64,000 nucleotides of DNA from NCBI GenBank assembly GCA_965248155.1, contig CBDFIO010000002.1, positions 124,001 through 188,000 on the forward strand, written 5' to 3'. Position numbers and translations under genes: made by a program. The notes beneath the pieces are model-generated. The model was not told where the DNA came from. It worked only from the letters and a program-made list of their open reading frames with translations, and did no database searches. The stretch comes from RFSX01 sp965248155. Lineage in GTDB: Bacteria; Bacteroidota; Bacteroidia; Chitinophagales; Saprospiraceae. Below are positions 9,069 through 17,841 of this stretch, in pieces. Every line of letters begins with the position of its first letter. The first letter of the stretch is position 1.

Positions 9069-9437
9069 ATGAAAGTTACAGCAGAACACAATGAACGAAT
9101 AGCAAAAATGACTTTTTCTTCAGTTTATCCTCATTACGTGGCAAAAGTTGAAAAAAAAGGTAGAACGCAAGACGAACTGCAACAGGTTATTGAATGGCTA
9201 ACTGGTTTTGATAAAATTCAAATACAAAAACTAATAGATGAAAAAGTTACATTTGAAACATTCTTTCAAAAATCAGAGTTGCATCCAAATACCCACCTCA
9301 TTAAAGGCGTAATATGTGGTTATCGAATCGAGGAAATTGATAATCTATTAACCCGACAAGTAAGATATTTAGACAAATTAATAGATGAACTGGCCAGACG
9401 ACGAAAAATGGAAAAAATCTTACGTGAAGAAAAATAG
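9069..9437 (+). CDS. DUF2200 domain-containing protein
   Basis: 122 residues, soluble and mostly helical, matching the DUF2200 pattern from end to end: the HNERIAKMTFSSVYPHY start, the GFD segment, and a second half with NTHLIKGVICGYRIEEI followed by a basic C-terminal helix. Members are small cytoplasmic proteins of unknown function that are often horizontally shared. It has no operon partner here. Confidence 0.85.
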   Translation: MKVTAEHNERIAKMTFSSVYPHYVAKVEKKGRTQDELQQVIEWLTGFDKIQIQKLIDEKVTFETFFQKSELHPNTHLIKGVICGYRIEEIDNLLTRQVRYLDKLIDELARRRKMEKILREEK

Positions 9438-9766
9438 TGTGCTCAATGAATCGTAAAAATGAATGCGCATCCTAACATTGTATAAGACGTCCAGAGCCAT
9501 GTAAGCTTTCAATGTGTATATTGTATAGCCCCTTGCAAGCAATCAACAATAAGAAATATAGCACAAATGCATTCTCACTATCAGAAAGATGGCATATTAG
9601 ACAATCAAAGCTTTTCAAACAATGGAAGCAAAATGTTTCAATTTATTAAAACAAGAAATGATTAGAAAATTTGTTGTGTTATTTGGGATGACGGATAATT
9701 ATCTGCTGCACCATAATGAATGTTTCTAAACGCATATTGCACGTAAGACTTAATCGTAATTATAAA
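9438..9766. other. Gene-free stretch between DUF2200 and endonuclease/phosphatase genes
   Basis: 329 bp without a convincing gene. A short stretch near 9470-9490 (CCTAACATTG) superficially resembles a cassette-type recombination site, but no paired half-sites could be shown. The extended frame back to ATG 9716 is probably untranslated. Confidence 0.4.
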
Positions 9767-10606
9767 ATGAATTTAAAATTTGCAAGGAATTTAATTTTAT
9801 CAATAGTAGTGTTCCTTTACTTTGCGGATTGCTTTTGTCAAACAAGCGTTATGTCTTACAACATTAGGTATAACAATTCAGAAGATGGAAAAAATAGTTG
9901 GGAAAACAGAAAACTAGAAGTTGTAAAAATGATAAAGTATTATCATCCTGGTATTTTAGGAATACAGGAAGGACTTTATAATCAAGTCAACTATTTAGAT
10001 TCTACTTTAAATAACTACAATTTTGTAGGAGTAGGAAGAGATGATGGAAAAAGGAAAGGTGAATTTTCGGCAATTTTTTATGACACTACAAAGTATAAAC
10101 TTATTGAAACAACTACCTTTTGGTTGTCTCCAACACCGAATGAAGTTTCAGTAGGATGGGATGCATCAATGGAACGAATATGTACCTATGGTGCTTTTCG
10201 TTCTAGAATAACTGAAGATTCTATTTTCGTCTTTAATTGTCATTTTGACCATCGTGGAAAGAAATCAAGAGAAGAGTCTGCTCATTTAGTTCTCGAACAA
10301 ATAAAGAATAAGAGCATAGGGTATTCGCAGATTTTGGTAATGGGGGATTTAAATTGTTTGCCACATGAAAGCCCTATTAAAATATTTAATACAGAATTTG
10401 AGGATTCTTACCGGGTAAGTCAATCAAATCCTTATGGCCCGATTGGTACTTACAACAGTTTCAATACAGAAAATGAATTGACTGACAGGATAGATTATAT
10501 TATGGTCAAAAATATAAACGTACTTCGATATGCAACAATTGATGACCGGAGAATAAACAAGCTTTGGTTATCTGATCATTTACCAATTTTGATTCATATA
10601 GAATAG
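9767..10606 (+). CDS. Secreted endonuclease/exonuclease/phosphatase family protein
   Basis: 279 residues from ATG 9767, preferred over ATG 9716 because the signal peptide (LILSIVVFLYFADCFC, ending near residue 25) follows directly. The EEP fold motifs appear in order: SYNIRYNN, the GIQEG metal-binding Glu, MGDLNCLPH, and the C-terminal SDHLPI His. Secreted bacterial members are Mg-dependent phosphodiesterases, nucleases or sphingomyelinase-like enzymes; the substrate here is unknown. The last Cys of the signal could also be a lipobox. Confidence 0.85.
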   Translation: MNLKFARNLILSIVVFLYFADCFCQTSVMSYNIRYNNSEDGKNSWENRKLEVVKMIKYYHPGILGIQEGLYNQVNYLDSTLNNYNFVGVGRDDGKRKGEFSAIFYDTTKYKLIETTTFWLSPTPNEVSVGWDASMERICTYGAFRSRITEDSIFVFNCHFDHRGKKSREESAHLVLEQIKNKSIGYSQILVMGDLNCLPHESPIKIFNTEFEDSYRVSQSNPYGPIGTYNSFNTENELTDRIDYIMVKNINVLRYATIDDRRINKLWLSDHLPILIHIE

Positions 10607-10828
10607 AATTACCGCCAACAAAATGTCTCTTCCATCTCGCTCCTAATAACATGGCGTAGACACCAACCTGTTGTATGAAATAAAATGAGATGACCCCGTT
10701 CTTCCTTTTAACTAAATTAGAGTTGAATAAATACGTCAACGAACAAACGCTGATCAGAACATGTCTGATAACTTTAGGACATACATGAAACTGAACCGCA
10801 ATATGTGCAAGGAAAACAAAAATTATAT

Positions 10829-10941
10829 ATGAATAAATTTTCTCTATTTGCAATAGGATTATTATTACTTCTCCAACAACAATTCTTTGGACAATCTACA
10901 CTAGATCCTAATGATTTTGTCGATAGTATATATTCAAATAC
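10829..10941 (+). pseudogene. 5' remnant of a secreted-protein gene cut by IS copy B
   Basis: ATG 10829 opens a frame with a clear signal peptide (FSLFAIGLLLLLQQQFFGQS). About 38 codons later it runs into the IS end at 10942. The missing 3' part is not found at any other IS junction in this window. The protein family cannot be told from the remnant. The 222 bp before it (10607-10828) hold no gene. Confidence 0.6.
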
Positions 10942-11294
10942 TGTAAATCGTCAAACCAAAGTGGACAATAAGTGAATAAAATTAAGTTACACATAACTAT
11001 TAAATTCACTTTATTATGAACAAGAAAAACAAATCAGCAGAATCTTATGTCCGAGATGTAAAAAGAAGGACAAGACGTAAATTTTCTACAGAAGAAAAGA
11101 TTAGAATAGTCATTGAAGGATTAAGAGGAGAACAAAGTTTTGCTTCTCTTTGTAGAAGAGAAGAGATTTCACAACCACTATATTATAAGTGGAGTAAAGA
11201 TTTCATGGAAGCAGGGAAGAAACGTTTAAAGGGAGATACAGAACGTGAAGCCAACACTTCAGAAGTTCAACATCTAAAGACAGAAAATCAAGAC
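10942..11294 (+). mobile_element. IS3-family element, copy B (truncated left part)
   Basis: Starts with the family's left end TGTAAATCGTC but continues with right-end-like bases (AAACCAAAGTGGACAATAAG). It carries orfA from ATG 11016 to the break after 11294, where the right end of inverted copy C begins. The rest of the element is not on the other side of copy C, so this is not a simple nested insertion. One residue in orfA differs from other copies (FASLC for VASLC). Confidence 0.88.
11016..11294 (+). pseudogene. Truncated IS3 OrfA (copy B)
   Basis: Carries the first 93 codons of OrfA, including the helix-turn-helix. It ends in a few foreign codons read from the terminal repeat of copy C. 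It lacks the coiled coil and the frameshift run, so no OrfAB fusion can be made. Confidence 0.85.
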
Positions 11295-11334
11295 TGTAGG
11301 TCTTCAAACCAAAGTGGACAATAAGTGAATAAAA

Positions 11335-12318
11335 TTAAGTTACACTTTTAAAAGTTAAATTGAAATATTTTTGTCTGCGTTTTTTAAATGTTTTGTGTTT
11401 ACATAATTTTCTTCTCTTCAGTTTTTCTTCTTTTAATCCATAATAAACATCTGCTGGTGTCAAGTTTTGTAAAGATTCATGATATCTGTGATGGTTATAA
11501 TATTTTACAAATTGTGAAAGAGGAAAACTCAATTCACCTGGGCTGTAATAATGATCCAGTTTAATTACATTTTTCATTGTTCTGTGATACCTTTCAATCT
11601 TGCCTTGCGTTTGAGGATGACCAGGTCTTCCTCTCACATGTTTAATTTTGTAATCATCCAAATAAGAGCTCAACTCTTGACTTAAATAACAAGATCCATT
11701 ATCAGATAATAACTTAGGCGGTTTATTCAAATTTACATTTGGATGGTTTAATGCCTGATTCAAAGTATTTTTTACATCAAGGGTTTTCATCGTTGAGCAC
11801 AACTCCCAACTTATAATGTACCTAGAATAATCATCTAATATAGTCGATAGGTAATACCATCCCCAGCCAATGATTTTGAAATAAGTAAAATCAGTTTGCC
11901 ACATTTGATTGACAGTTGTTGTTTTGTCTTTAAATTCATCTGCGGCAGATATCAGATCATAATGAGGAGGGTTTATCAGTCCAGCAGATTTCAATATTCT
12001 GTAAACACTGCTTTCGCTTATAAAGTATTGATTCTCATCAGTATACCTGCAAGCCAATTCTCTACAAGAAAGCTCTGAAACTTCCAGTGCCAGATTCAAT
12101 ATATTAGACCTGATCCGATCAGGAATCTTGTTCCAATAGTGCTTCCTTGTACTTTTCTTTTCCTCTAATCCTACAATTCCATTTTCCCGATATTTCTTAT
12201 ACCAGTTGTAAAAGGTTGATTTGTGAATACCGATTTCTTTAAGCGTTCGTCTAATGCTCCATTCAGATTGCTCAACAATTCTGATCAATTCCATTTTTTC
12301 TTTTGCTGTAAATCGCAT
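11335..12318 (-). CDS. IS3-family transposase OrfB (copy C)
   Basis: 327 residues with intact DD35E residues. It belongs to the variant that has IVEQSEWSIRR near the N-terminus, shared with copy E, instead of LVEQSEWSVRR in copies A, D and F. It has Val at residue 105 and looks functional. Confidence 0.93.
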   Translation of the reverse strand: MRFTAKEKMELIRIVEQSEWSIRRTLKEIGIHKSTFYNWYKKYRENGIVGLEEKKSTRKHYWNKIPDRIRSNILNLALEVSELSCRELACRYTDENQYFISESSVYRILKSAGLINPPHYDLISAADEFKDKTTTVNQMWQTDFTYFKIIGWGWYYLSTILDDYSRYIISWELCSTMKTLDVKNTLNQALNHPNVNLNKPPKLLSDNGSCYLSQELSSYLDDYKIKHVRGRPGHPQTQGKIERYHRTMKNVIKLDHYYSPGELSFPLSQFVKYYNHHRYHESLQNLTPADVYYGLKEEKLKRRKLCKHKTFKKRRQKYFNLTFKSVT

Positions 12319-12332
12319 ATACTTCTTGAATT

Positions 12333-12683
12333 TTATTTTACTCCATTCAAGCTTTTTTTAAGCACACGATTTTTCAGGGTAAGTTCTGCTACTACCTCTT
12401 TAAGGTCTTGATTTTCTGTCTTTAGATGTTGAACTTCTGAAGTGTTGGCTTCACGTTCTGTATCTCCCTTTAAACGTTTCTTCCCTGCTTCCATGAAATC
12501 TTTACTCCACTTATAATATAGTGGTTGTGAAATCTCTTCTCTTCTACAAAGAGAAGCAACACTTTGTTCTCCTCTTAATCCTTCAATGACTATTCTAATC
12601 TTTTCTTCTGTAGAAAATTTACGTCTTGTCCTTCTTTTTACATCTCGGACATAAGATTCTGCTGATTTGTTTTTCTTGTTCAT
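12333..12683 (-). CDS. IS3-family transposase OrfA (copy C)
   Basis: 116 residues, the same protein sequence as OrfA of copy A. A few silent base changes are visible near the 3' end, for example around 12373-12380. The A-run for -1 frameshifting into orfB is intact. Confidence 0.92.
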   Translation of the reverse strand: MNKKNKSAESYVRDVKRRTRRKFSTEEKIRIVIEGLRGEQSVASLCRREEISQPLYYKWSKDFMEAGKKRLKGDTEREANTSEVQHLKTENQDLKEVVAELTLKNRVLKKSLNGVK

Positions 12684-12757
12684 AATAAAGTGAATTTAAT
12701 AGTTATGTGTAACTTAATTTTATTCACTTATTGTCCACTTTGGTTTGAAGACCTACA

Positions 12758-13519
12758 ATCAATAAACAAATTTTTTGAGGGATCATATTGAGCCATTCCA
12801 TTTGACGTAGCCAGCCAAAAATTACCATCATCCGCCAATCCAATACTATTGATGTTATTCAGTTTTGATGGTATATTATCAATAGGTTCTACGTGGTCAT
12901 AATAAAAACTATAAGGATTCACGCGAACCAGACCTCTGGAACTGGAACACCAGATTGATCCATCTTTTCCTTCCTGAATAATTCTGATTGCAGCTCCGGA
13001 TTCTGATTCATTCCTGCTATCAAATATTTTAAACTCCTCAAGGTCCTGATCAAAAAGGTAAAGTTTCCTTCTGTTTGTCACCCAAATCCTGTTTGCACTA
13101 TCAATATAAAAATCTGCGATATAATTAGACCCCTTTGTACTCAGAGCATCACCGTTAGGTAAGTATCCTCGGAATTTCCCGGTTCGGCGATCCAGCAAGT
13201 TTATTCCCAGTCCTGTGGAGATCCAAATTTGCCCATGTTTGTCTTCTGCAACTTTGTATACATGAGGACTATTTATCGTAGTACTGTCTAACACGTCATG
13301 ATAAACCCCCTTAAGACGATTACCATCATACCTGTAAACCCCGCCATTTACAGCAATCCACATAAATCCTAAATGATCTTGAATTATAGAATTAATCCTG
13401 GTATGCAATTGCCCTTCCTGTAGGTTGATATCTTCAAAGCGATAGTTCTGTGACTGCGCATTAATATTTATCAATAATGACAATAAGAAAAGAAGAACGC
13501 TATGTTTCCAAATATTCAT
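12758..13519 (-). pseudogene. 5' part of a two-component-type beta-propeller sensor (Reg_prop), cut by IS copy C
   Basis: 254 native codons from ATG 13519. The signal peptide (LLFLLSLLININAQ) is followed by blades with the Reg_prop signatures (IIQDHLGFMWIAVNGGVYRYDG, AEDKHGQIWIST, LADDGNFWLATSNGMAQYD). Such N-terminal propellers belong to hybrid or classical sensor kinases and to LuxR/Y_Y_Y proteins of Bacteroidota. The frame then enters the IS (last codons CRSSNQSGQ), so the remaining propeller and any signalling domain are lost. Confidence 0.85.
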
Positions 13520-13672
13520 TGGTGGATGATCCTACATAAAATTAATAGTTTATAAATTCTATAAACCAAGGGATCCATTTAACTAAAAGTAAAAAAAACT
13601 AATGCTTAAGAAAACAGAGGCATTATGAATTGCACTGATTAACTATATTGTCTATTAAATAGAAATACAAAA

Positions 13673-14056
13673 ATGGAATTTGATAAAACAGGAATTATTC
13701 TTTATACGATACAATATGAAGCATGTGTGAAATTTTATCGCGACGTTCTTTGTCTCAAAGAAATGTTCGCTACAAGTATGTTGACTTGCTTTGATTTTGG
13801 AGGGTCGTATTTAATGGTGGAAGAAGACGATACATACTATAAAAGTGGAACTGAAGATGGCAGAACCAGAACTTGTTTGAGGATGAATGTAAAAGATGTA
13901 AAAACACTGGCAAACAGACTTAGCTCACAAGGAGTTTCTGTCGACTATCAGGAACATGATTGGGGTACTATTGCAAAATTTTATGATCCTGATGGAAATC
14001 TGTGTGCATTTAGAGATAGTCTATCATTTGAGGCACAAGCTAACACGGGTAATTAA
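13673..14056 (+). CDS. VOC / glyoxalase-fold protein
   Basis: 127 residues of one vicinal-oxygen-chelate unit: the start TGIILYTIQYEACVKFYRDVL and the end WGTIAKFYDPDGNLCAFRD match the two half-motifs of the glyoxalase / bleomycin-resistance superfamily. Members bind a metal and act on small thiol adducts or sequester drugs. Metal ligands are not conserved enough here to assign a reaction. Monocistronic. Confidence 0.82.
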   Translation: MEFDKTGIILYTIQYEACVKFYRDVLCLKEMFATSMLTCFDFGGSYLMVEEDDTYYKSGTEDGRTRTCLRMNVKDVKTLANRLSSQGVSVDYQEHDWGTIAKFYDPDGNLCAFRDSLSFEAQANTGN

Positions 14057-14106
14057 TCAGGATTTAAGACTCAAAAATTCAATGAACTGGAATCATTTGT
14101 TTCTCA

Positions 14107-15465
14107 TCAAACAAGTCCTTGATCCAGCATAGCATCAGCGACACGAACAAATCCTGCAACATTAGCGCCTTTCACATAATCAATATAATCTCCTGAACCA
14201 TTCTTCCCGAACTCCACACATTGTTCATGAATTCTTTTCATAATATTCTGGAGTTTCTGATCAACCTCTTCTCTTGTCCAACTCATTCTAAGCGAATTTT
14301 GACTCATTTCAAGTCCTGAAGTGGCGACACCTCCTGCATTAGAAGCTTTTCCGGGTGCATAAAGAATTTTATTCTCCTGAAAAACAGCAATAGCTTCAGG
14401 AGTAGATGGCATGTTCGCGCCTTCGCCAACCAGTTTACAACCATTTTGGACCAGTGCTCTGGCATCATTACCGGTAATTTCATTTTGGGTAGCACATGGA
14501 AGAGCTACATCGCATTGAAATGACCATGGATTTGAACCCTCATGATATGTAGCCGAAGGAAATGCATCAGCATACTCTTTTACGCGTCCGCGTCGAACAT
14601 TTTTAAGGTCTTTTATCCAAGATAACTTTTCAGTAGTTATTCCATCGGGATCATAGATGGCCCCATTGGAATCGCTAATACTGACTACTTTCGCACCAAA
14701 CTGCAAACATTTTTCTATTGCAAATTGAGCTACATTTCCTGAACCGGAAACAACACAAACTTTATCTTTCAATGAATCACCGAGACGACCTAACATTTCT
14801 TGAGTAAAATAGACCAGCCCATATCCTGTGGCTTCAGGTCGGATAAGTGATCCACCCCAGGTTCGCCTCTTACCGGTCAGGACTCCAGTAAATTCATTTC
14901 TTAATCTTTTATATTGTCCAAATAAGAACCCAATCTCTCTTTCCCCTACTCCGATATCTCCAGCAGGTACATCTGTATTAGGTCCAATATGACGTGCCAG
15001 TTCAGTCATAAAACTTTGACAGAATCTCATAATTTCATTATCAGACCTCCCTTTGGGATCAAAATCTGAACCTCCTTTACCTCCGCAAAGAGACAGCATT
15101 GTCAAAGCGTTCTTAAAGGTCTGTTCGAATCCTAAAAACTTGAGGATGCTTAGATTTACAGAAGGATGGAAACGAAGCCCACCTTTGTAAGGTCCAATTG
15201 CAGAGTTGAACTCAATCCGGTATCCTCTGTTAATGTGAACCTCTCCGGTATCATCTTGCCAGGGCACTCTGAATATGAGCATTCTTTCAGGTTCTACGAT
15301 TCGTTCAAGAATCTTGGCAGACTTATATTTTGGGTTTGCTTCAACAAAGGGAACCACCTCTTCTGCAACTTCTAAAACCGCTTGCAAGAATTCGGGTTCG
15401 TTTTCATTTGTAGATTTCACTTTGCTGATAAATGCATCAATTTGGGATCTGTATTGTTCGTGCAT
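14107..15465 (-). CDS. gdhA: NADP-type glutamate dehydrogenase
   Basis: 452 residues from ATG 15465, matching the family length of about 450; the longer frame would add 26 residues of unlikely sequence. The N-terminal Glu/2-oxoglutarate domain has GPYKGGLRFHPSVN (about 91-104) and GGKGGSDFDPKG (catalytic Lys about 130), with PAGDIGVGEREIG next. The nucleotide-binding domain follows with SGSGNVAQFA. It catalyses ammonium assimilation into glutamate in the cytoplasm and is monocistronic here. Confidence 0.95.
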   Translation of the reverse strand: MHEQYRSQIDAFISKVKSTNENEPEFLQAVLEVAEEVVPFVEANPKYKSAKILERIVEPERMLIFRVPWQDDTGEVHINRGYRIEFNSAIGPYKGGLRFHPSVNLSILKFLGFEQTFKNALTMLSLCGGKGGSDFDPKGRSDNEIMRFCQSFMTELARHIGPNTDVPAGDIGVGEREIGFLFGQYKRLRNEFTGVLTGKRRTWGGSLIRPEATGYGLVYFTQEMLGRLGDSLKDKVCVVSGSGNVAQFAIEKCLQFGAKVVSISDSNGAIYDPDGITTEKLSWIKDLKNVRRGRVKEYADAFPSATYHEGSNPWSFQCDVALPCATQNEITGNDARALVQNGCKLVGEGANMPSTPEAIAVFQENKILYAPGKASNAGGVATSGLEMSQNSLRMSWTREEVDQKLQNIMKRIHEQCVEFGKNGSGDYIDYVKGANVAGFVRVADAMLDQGLV

Positions 15466-15577
15466 GAGGGATGACTTTTTAAATAAAACGTGGCTAATGT
15501 AAGAGAAAAAATGAGCAAAAAAAAGAAAGGTAGATAGAGTCATTTTTACAATAAGTCTGGACTTATTGACAATCTGA

Positions 15578-16270
15578 TTATCCAGCCACTAATCTATATC
15601 CAATGCCCTTCAAAGTTATCAAATGTACTTCAGGATCAGCACTAAGATATTTTCTGATTTTTCTTATATAAACATCCAGGTTCCGGGAATTAAAAAATGA
15701 ATCATCACCCCATAATTCAAGAAGAATTTGTTTGCGATCCAACTGACCATTAATGTGTTGGCACAACATTTTCAATAATTCATTCTCGCGATGTGACAGC
15801 TGCACACTACCCTGTTTAGAACACAACTCCATCTTAATAGGGAAAAAAGTCAATTCACCAAGAATAAAACTTTCAGAGTTTGAAATGTTACTATTCAATC
15901 CATTTGTAAGGCTTAGTAAATTTTCTATTCTAATTATCAATTCTTCCATACTGAAAGGCTTTTTGATATAATCATTGTCGCCAGATGAAAAACCTGTGAT
16001 AAGATCTTTAGTTTGATCTTTTGCAGTTAGATATATGATCGGAACAGTTTTATTCAAACTTCGAATTTCTGCTCCTATTGAGAATCCGTCTTTCCCGGGA
16101 AGCATGACATCAAGAATGCAAATATCCGGTGTCATACTTTGATAGACATTCATGGCTTTATTTCCATGTGCCACATGCTCAACATGAAATCCACGACTCT
16201 CCAGGCTCTCACGAACTATTTTCGCAAGAAATGGTTCATCCTCAACATATAATATTTTAAGCTCCGACAT
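15578..16270 (-). CDS. OmpR-family response regulator
   Basis: 230 residues. The receiver domain has phospho-acceptor D54 (CILDVMLPG), the acidic pair E10/D11, T82 (LTAKD) and K104 (IKKPF). A C-terminal winged helix follows (about 135-228) with the usual end VHLITLKGIGYRLV. The gene overlaps the 3' end of the histidine kinase gene by 14 bp, so the two are translationally coupled partners. Probable targets are the divergent GLPGLI/receptor genes, inferred from position and the repeats at 17756-17792. Confidence 0.93.
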   Translation of the reverse strand: MSELKILYVEDEPFLAKIVRESLESRGFHVEHVAHGNKAMNVYQSMTPDICILDVMLPGKDGFSIGAEIRSLNKTVPIIYLTAKDQTKDLITGFSSGDNDYIKKPFSMEELIIRIENLLSLTNGLNSNISNSESFILGELTFFPIKMELCSKQGSVQLSHRENELLKMLCQHINGQLDRKQILLELWGDDSFFNSRNLDVYIRKIRKYLSADPEVHLITLKGIGYRLVAG

Positions 16271-17714
16271 ACGACTTGTTCAATCTTATATGAAAAGTAC
16301 TCCCCTCTTCAGAACTGCTGGCCAGTTTTATAGTTCCATGATGTTGATTTATTACAGACGCTACATAACTCAATCCTAATCCATGTCCTTTTACATTATG
16401 AGTATCTCCAGAAGGCACTCTGAAAAAACGGTTGAAAACTTTCCTCTGATTCTCCTCACCAATTCCTATTCCATTATCTTTTATAAATATATCTATAGCA
16501 TCCTTAGACGCTTCCAGGCGAATCCCAATTTTGGGGTCTTTCTTGCAATATTTAATTGCGTTTTCTAAGAGATTATATATGACATTCGTTAGATGAACTT
16601 TGTCGACTTCAACCGAAAAGTCCTGACCGAATACTTCTTTTCTAACAGTGGCCTTTTCTTTCTCAAACTGAATCTTCATTGATTCTAAAACTTCCTCTAC
16701 CAAATCATCGATTTGTAATTTTTCAATAATAAGCTTGGAAGCTCCCTTTTCGAAAATAGACATCTTCAACACCTTGTCTACTAATATTTTTAATCGATTC
16801 AATTCCTTTTGAGAGATCTGAAGATATTCCTTCGTTTTGGCCTTATCTTTTAAGACGTCGAAATTTGACAAGGCTTCCAAAGCTACACTCACAGTTGAAA
16901 TCGGCGTCTTCAATTCATGGGTGGCATTGCTGATAAAATCATTCTTGATTTTAATTAGATTCTGTTGCTTTCGCCAATTGCTGTAAATCATATAGAAAGA
17001 CAAACTTATTGCGGTAAATAACAAGCATGCAAATAAAATAGTGCTCATCATTCTTGACAAAATATATCCTAAATAATTTGGAAAAATTGCAGCATAAACC
17101 TGGTTCTCCATGGGATGATGATAGAATTCAACCGTAATCCCATTTTGAGGATCGCCATGAGCAATCTTTTTTAACTCATATTCAATTGGTAATTCTTTAT
17201 TGACAATAGACTTATCAAATTTTTCAGTGATCATGGCTACAACCTCCTCAGCATGTTCAGCTCCATCAACATCTAAATTTATAGAATCTCCAGTCCAGTT
17301 CAATAACACAGGAAGCAAACCAGGTGTTAAATGAGATTCAGAGGAATCTGTAAATGTCTGAAAAACCATATGTACGGTACTGTCCAAATGTTCTTCACGT
17401 AAATCTTCCTCACTACGTGTTAAGACAAGACTCACCGAATCCATCCTTATTGATTTCTTTTGTCTCAATTTACCTGAGGTGCTACGAATATTTTTGTGCT
17501 CCACCATAAAGTCCCCAATCAATACTTTCTGAACCAATGAGTCCTCTATTGAATGGATAACATCTTTAAACGTATAAGATATCTCTTTGTGAAGCGCTTC
17601 CTTTTCATCTTCATAAGCAGCATGTACCCAATTAATCAAGAAGAGTAAGAGCAATGCAAGACTGCTAAAAATAAGGATTATTGCAGTTATCGGTTTATTT
17701 AGATTAGACAACAT
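16257..17714 (-). CDS. Membrane sensor histidine kinase
   Basis: 485 residues. TM1 (about 8-30), a periplasmic sensing domain of about 180 residues with no recognised fold, TM2 (about 220-244), then dimerisation domain with phospho-acceptor H266 (SNATHELKTPIS), N box (NLLENAIKYC), G1 (DNGIGIG) and G2 (GHGLGLSYV). It is upstream of and overlapping the response regulator and divergent from the GLPGLI gene, with a 127-bp shared intergenic region. This RprX-like architecture is widespread in Bacteroidota; the signal is unknown. Confidence 0.93.
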   Translation of the reverse strand: MLSNLNKPITAIILIFSSLALLLLFLINWVHAAYEDEKEALHKEISYTFKDVIHSIEDSLVQKVLIGDFMVEHKNIRSTSGKLRQKKSIRMDSVSLVLTRSEEDLREEHLDSTVHMVFQTFTDSSESHLTPGLLPVLLNWTGDSINLDVDGAEHAEEVVAMITEKFDKSIVNKELPIEYELKKIAHGDPQNGITVEFYHHPMENQVYAAIFPNYLGYILSRMMSTILFACLLFTAISLSFYMIYSNWRKQQNLIKIKNDFISNATHELKTPISTVSVALEALSNFDVLKDKAKTKEYLQISQKELNRLKILVDKVLKMSIFEKGASKLIIEKLQIDDLVEEVLESMKIQFEKEKATVRKEVFGQDFSVEVDKVHLTNVIYNLLENAIKYCKKDPKIGIRLEASKDAIDIFIKDNGIGIGEENQRKVFNRFFRVPSGDTHNVKGHGLGLSYVASVINQHHGTIKLASSSEEGSTFHIRLNKSYVGA

Positions 17715-17755
17715 GGTTCAAAAGTATATCATTTAATTAATCCAGTACCTGCCCT

Positions 17756-17792
17756 TTAACCTTAATTAACCTTAAATACAGATTTATTAACC
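17756..17792. promoter_or_regulatory. Helically phased TTAACC repeats between kinase and GLPGLI genes
   Basis: TTAACC occurs at 17756, 17766 and 17787, spacings of 10 and 21 bp, that is one and two turns of the helix on one DNA face. The first two are extended to TTAACCTTAA. OmpR-family regulators bind such direct repeats, and the regulator encoded next door is of that family. Binding is not proven. Confidence 0.5.
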
Positions 17793-17841
17793 TAGTTCCT
17801 TTGAGATGAGGACTACATTTGGAACAAGAAAAAAATAAATC

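Larger units (their letters stand above)
11295..12757 (-). mobile_element. IS3-family element, copy C (1463 bp, inverted)
   Basis: A complete copy on the minus strand. Both ends start TGTAGGTCTTCAAACC, and the two terminal repeats are identical for 51 bp, unlike copies A, D, E and F, whose left end is different and imperfect. Flanks do not match (GAC at 11292-11294, ATC at 12758-12760). It abuts truncated copy B on one side and a truncated propeller-sensor gene on the other. Confidence 0.92.

Noticed and set aside
9465..9490. Possible integron attC-like site (CCTAACATTG)
   Set aside because: No paired R'/R'' and L'/L'' half-sites could be traced; small accessory genes alone do not prove cassettes.
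10506..10853. 115-codon minus-strand frame over the end of the endonuclease/phosphatase gene
   Set aside because: It overlaps a well-supported gene by 100 bp and then intergenic DNA, and has no family features.
10942..12757. Copies B and C as a composite transposon
   Set aside because: B is truncated and no passenger gene lies between the two; they abut directly.
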